Part shown: piece after piece, positions 39,765 through 42,337 of the stretch
Layout of the letters: each line of letters begins with the position of its first letter
How positions within the stretch are numbered: the first letter of the stretch is position 1
DNA from: Catenulisporales bacterium
Lineage (GTDB): Bacteria; Actinomycetota; Actinomycetes; Streptomycetales; Catenulisporaceae
Assembly (NCBI GenBank): GCA_019510485.1
Contig: JAEKKI010000153.1
Span: 1-42,337 of the forward strand
Direction: 5' to 3'
Length of the DNA: 42,337 nt
Position numbers and translations under genes: made by a program
Notes under the pieces: generated by a model
What the model saw: the letters and a program-made list of their open reading frames with translations, nothing else
Told to the model about the DNA's origin: nothing
Databases searched by the model: none

Positions 39765-39968
39765 TCAGCCCCCGTCCAACCGCCGCCTGTCCTCCTCGGC
39801 TCTCTTCCGCGTCCAATCCCGCATCCGCTGCGGGTAGCCCACGACCCCCGCGTCGTAAGCGGGAATCCCCAGCGCCCGCGCCATCGCGTGCGCCTGTTGC
39901 GGGCTGCGAACACGGCGACGTGTCCACTCTCCGGTCGCCGCGACGAATACCACTGTGGTGTCGGTCAC
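39765..39968 (-). CDS. Small hypothetical protein
   Basis: A 67-residue protein: VTDTTVVFVAATGEWTRRRV with SPQQAHAMARALGIPAYDAGVVGYPQRMRDW. The pattern looks like real coding sequence and similar short actinomycete proteins exist in my recollection, but I cannot assign a family. The start GTG at 39968 lacks a clear ribosome site. It is convergent with the GNAT gene. Confidence 0.5.
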   Translation of the reverse strand: MTDTTVVFVAATGEWTRRRVRSPQQAHAMARALGIPAYDAGVVGYPQRMRDWTRKRAEEDRRRLDGG

Positions 39969-40283
39969 AGCCGTGCGCGGCTCTATGAACGCCTCGACGC
40001 CGAGGCGGGTACGGGGTGGCGGACCGGCGGCGGCGGAACAGGGGCATATCCACTCCCGGAAGATCGTCGGTGCTCCGTGCCGGGCCGGAGGGCTCGCACG
40101 AACCGGGTCCGCACGCGGACTAGACTGGCGTTCCGGTCGCGGAAGCGCTACCCGCGACTACGCGCCCTGCCCGTCGCTGACCCTTCCACAGCAGTGTGTC
40201 AGTGTGGGGCGGGCCCGGAACGGCTTTTCGCCTCTGGCGACCATTGCTATTGGAAAGCGCGACAGGCAGCGAGAGGAACGCAC
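39969..40283. other. Upstream region of lpd
   Basis: 315 bases without a convincing gene. TAGACT at 40121-40126 is the best -10 candidate for lpd and would give a leader of about 150 bases. GTCGCGG (40136-40142) and CCGCGAC (40152-40158) form an inverted repeat just downstream of it and may be an operator or leader hairpin. Confidence 0.4.
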
Positions 40284-41666
40284 GTGGCAGGCGACAACCA
40301 GTTCGACTTGGTCATCCTCGGCGGCGGTTCGGGCGGCTACGCCTGCGCCTTCCGGGCGGCGGACCTCGGGATGCGAGTGGCGCTGATCGAGAAGGCCGAG
40401 GTGGGCGGGACCTGCCTGCACCGCGGCTGCATCCCGACCAAGGCGCTGCTGCACGCCGGCGAGGTCGCCGACAACACCCGCGAGGCCGCGCAGTTCGGCG
40501 TCGCCGCCACGTTCCAGGGCATCGACATGGCCGCCGTCAACGCCTACAAGGACGGCGTCGTCGGCCAGCTCTACAAGGGCCTGCAGGGCATTGTGAAGGC
40601 CCGCAAGATCGAGTTCATCGCCGGCGAGGGCCGCCTGGTCTCCTCCAACACCGTGCAGGTGAACGGGCAGAACATCACCGGCAAGAACGTGGTCCTGGCC
40701 ACCGGCTCGGTGCCGAAGTCGCTGCCGGGCCTGGCGATCGACGGCGACCGCGTCATCTCCAGCGACCACGCGCTGAAGCTCGGCTACGTCCCGGCCTCGG
40801 CGATCATCCTCGGCGGCGGCGTCATCGGCTGCGAGTTCGCCTCGGTCTGGAAGTCCTTCGGCACCGACGTCACCATCATCGAGGGCCTGCCGCACCTGGT
40901 GCCGCTGGAGGACGAGAACTCCTCCAAGCTGCTGGAGCGCGCCTTCCGCCGCCGCGGCATCAAGTACGAACTGGGCAACTTCTTCTCCGGCGTGGAGTAC
41001 ACCGAGAACGGGGTGCGCGCCTCGATCGCCAACGGCAAGACCGTCGAGGCCGACCTGATGCTGGTGGCCGTCGGCCGCGGCCCGGTCTCGGAGGGCCTGG
41101 GCTACGAGGAGGCCGGCGTCGCCCTGGACCGCGGCTACGTCAAGGTCGACCAGTACTGCCGCACCTCGGTCCCCGGCGTCTACGCCGTCGGCGACCTGAT
41201 CCCGACGCTGCAGCTGGCGCATGTCGGCTTCGCCGAGGGCATCCTGGTCGCCGAGCACATCGCCGGGCTCAACCCCGCGCCGATCGACTACGACGGCGTG
41301 CCGCGCGTGACCTACTCGCACCCGGAGGTCGCCTCCATGGGCCTGACCGAGACGCAGGCGAAGGCCAAGTACGGCGACGCGGCGGTGAAGACGTTCAACT
41401 ACGACCTGGCCGGCAACGGCAAGAGCAAGATCCTGAAGACCTCGGGCCAGGTGAAGGTGGTACAGCAGGCCGACGGCCCGGTGCTGGGCGTCCACATGGT
41501 GGGCGACCGGATGGGTGAACTCGTCGGCGAGGCGCAGCTCATCTTCAACTGGGAGGCGCTGCCGCAGGAGGTGGCGCAGCTCGTCCACGCCCACCCCACG
41601 CAGACCGAGGCCCTGGGCGAGGCCATGATGGCCCTGGCCGGCAAGCCGCTGCACGTCCACGACTGA
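40284..41666 (+). CDS. lpd: Dihydrolipoyl dehydrogenase
   Basis: A 460-residue flavoprotein (E3) that reoxidises lipoamide in 2-oxoacid dehydrogenase complexes. FDLVILGGGSGGYA is the FAD motif; the redox disulfide is Cys44-Cys49 in GGTCLHRGCIPTKALL; GGGVIGCEFASVWKSFG is the NAD site; YAVGDL and the C-terminal HAHPTQTEALGEAMMAL complete the enzyme. GTG start with GAGAGGA upstream is well placed. The E2 gene follows after 99 bases. Confidence 0.96.
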   Translation: MAGDNQFDLVILGGGSGGYACAFRAADLGMRVALIEKAEVGGTCLHRGCIPTKALLHAGEVADNTREAAQFGVAATFQGIDMAAVNAYKDGVVGQLYKGLQGIVKARKIEFIAGEGRLVSSNTVQVNGQNITGKNVVLATGSVPKSLPGLAIDGDRVISSDHALKLGYVPASAIILGGGVIGCEFASVWKSFGTDVTIIEGLPHLVPLEDENSSKLLERAFRRRGIKYELGNFFSGVEYTENGVRASIANGKTVEADLMLVAVGRGPVSEGLGYEEAGVALDRGYVKVDQYCRTSVPGVYAVGDLIPTLQLAHVGFAEGILVAEHIAGLNPAPIDYDGVPRVTYSHPEVASMGLTETQAKAKYGDAAVKTFNYDLAGNGKSKILKTSGQVKVVQQADGPVLGVHMVGDRMGELVGEAQLIFNWEALPQEVAQLVHAHPTQTEALGEAMMALAGKPLHVHD

Positions 41667-41765
41667 TAAGCCTGCTGTATGGACACTGGCCACCGCAGGA
41701 CACGGCCTGCGGAAAACCCTGAGAATTCTGCACTGAATGTTCTGCGAAGGAGATAGAGAGCGCTC

Positions 41766-42337
41766 ATGTCGGTCTCAGTAGTTCTGCCCGCGATGGGTGA
41801 GTCGGTCACCGAGGCCACCATCACCCGCTGGCTGAAGAAGGAAGGCGACCGGGTCGAGGTCGACGAGCCGCTGCTCGAAGTCTCCACCGACAAGGTCGAC
41901 ACCGAGATCCCGTCGCCGGCGGCGGGGTTCCTGGTGTCGATCAAGGTCGGCGAGGACGAGACGGTGGACGTCGGCGCGGAGCTGGCGGTCATCGGTGACA
42001 CGGCGGACGCGTCCGGGGGCGGGGCGCCGCAGCAGGCGGCTCCGGCCGCGGCTCCGGCTCCGCAGCAGCAGGCCGCCCCGGCGCCGCAGGCGACTCCGGC
42101 TCCCGCGCCGCAGCCGGCGGCCCCGGCGCCCCAGGCCCAGCCGCAGGCCGCTGCGGCCCCGCAGCCGGCAGAGTCGGCGTCGGCGAACGGCGGCGGCAAC
42201 GGCGCGGGCAACGGGACCCCGGTGTTCCTGCCCGCGATGGGCGAGTCGGTCACCGAGGCGACGGTCACGCGGTGGCTGAAGTCCGTCGGCGACACCGTCG
42301 AGGTCGACGAGCCGCTGCTCGAAGTGTCCACCGACAA
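41766..42337 (+). CDS. sucB: 2-oxoacid dehydrogenase E2 (dihydrolipoamide acyltransferase), N-terminal 190 codons
   Basis: The beginning of an actinobacterial E2 protein. Two lipoyl domains are present: residues 1-80 ([22 protein letters not shown] with the lipoylated Lys in STDKVDTEI) and a second one from about residue 152, almost identical ([22 protein letters not shown]). An Ala/Pro/Gln linker of about 70 residues separates them. The E1-binding and catalytic domains lie beyond the edge. AAGGAG lies upstream of the ATG, although spacing is long. It is probably the 2-oxoglutarate or combined pyruvate/2-oxoglutarate E2. Confidence 0.92.
   Translation, partial: MSVSVVLPAMGESVTEATITRWLKKEGDRVEVDEPLLEVSTDKVDTEIPSPAAGFLVSIKVGEDETVDVGAELAVIGDTADASGGGAPQQAAPAAAPAPQQQAAPAPQATPAPAPQPAAPAPQAQPQAAAAPQPAESASANGGGNGAGNGTPVFLPAMGESVTEATVTRWLKSVGDTVEVDEPLLEVSTD

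Noticed and set aside
39888-40283. Upstream extension of dihydrolipoyl dehydrogenase
   Set aside because: The E3 fold starts at 40284 with a proper ribosome site; the upstream part has no conserved content.

Overview
The window is GC-rich chromosomal DNA with strong third-position GC bias, frequent GTG (and a few TTG) starts and many promoters of the form TANNNT followed 6-9 bases later by a start codon, i.e. leaderless transcripts. With the actinobacterial integration host factor, the pspA-pspAA-htpX-pspAB set, an actinobacterial cobU-cobT-cobS run and lpd followed by a twin-lipoyl E2, this points to a filamentous actinomycete (Streptomycetales/Catenulisporales type). The species cannot be fixed from the sequence alone. 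I saw no tRNA, rRNA, insertion sequence, phage or CRISPR.

Region 1 (1-13231) is a nitrogen-ring catabolic locus. Leftward, an NCS2 nucleobase permease is followed by a three-subunit molybdenum hydroxylase of the form II CoxL type (FAD, 2Fe-2S and molybdenum subunits plus a CoxG-like partner, joined by 4-base start/stop overlaps), a carbon-nitrogen hydrolase and the N-terminal part of a HyuA hydantoinase that leaves the window. Upstream lies a PucR-type regulator broken by a short internal deletion and frameshift. Divergently from pucR run fdrA and a DUF1116 gene, two of the three components linked in E. coli to carbamoyl transfer in allantoin breakdown. Together they suggest uptake, hydroxylation, ring opening and carbamoyl recovery from a purine, pyrimidine or hydantoin-like compound; the exact substrate is open.

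Region 2 (13232-24475) is envelope and housekeeping: a beta-propeller lipoprotein, a divergent integration host factor, a DUF1707 protein, an endonuclease/exonuclease/phosphatase-fold membrane protein that has lost key catalytic residues, the PspA membrane-stress set with HtpX, a DUF3043 membrane protein, a PadR regulator with a membrane partner, and an aldo/keto reductase.

Region 3 (24476-31167) holds a phosphopantetheinyl transferase, a PNPOx-like flavoprotein, a membrane-anchored pseudokinase that lacks an N-lobe, an M50 metallopeptidase, a surface DUF11-like protein, a rhomboid-like membrane protein, a degenerate HNH protein, a Nudix hydrolase and a small conserved protein.

Region 4 (31169-42337) is core metabolism: cobU, cobT and cobS for cobalamin nucleotide-loop assembly, an aldose 1-epimerase, gcvT, pepA, a VIT-family metal transporter, a TetR/GNAT divergent pair with a clear palindromic operator, a small hypothetical gene, lpd, and the start of the 2-oxoacid dehydrogenase E2 gene, cut by the window edge.
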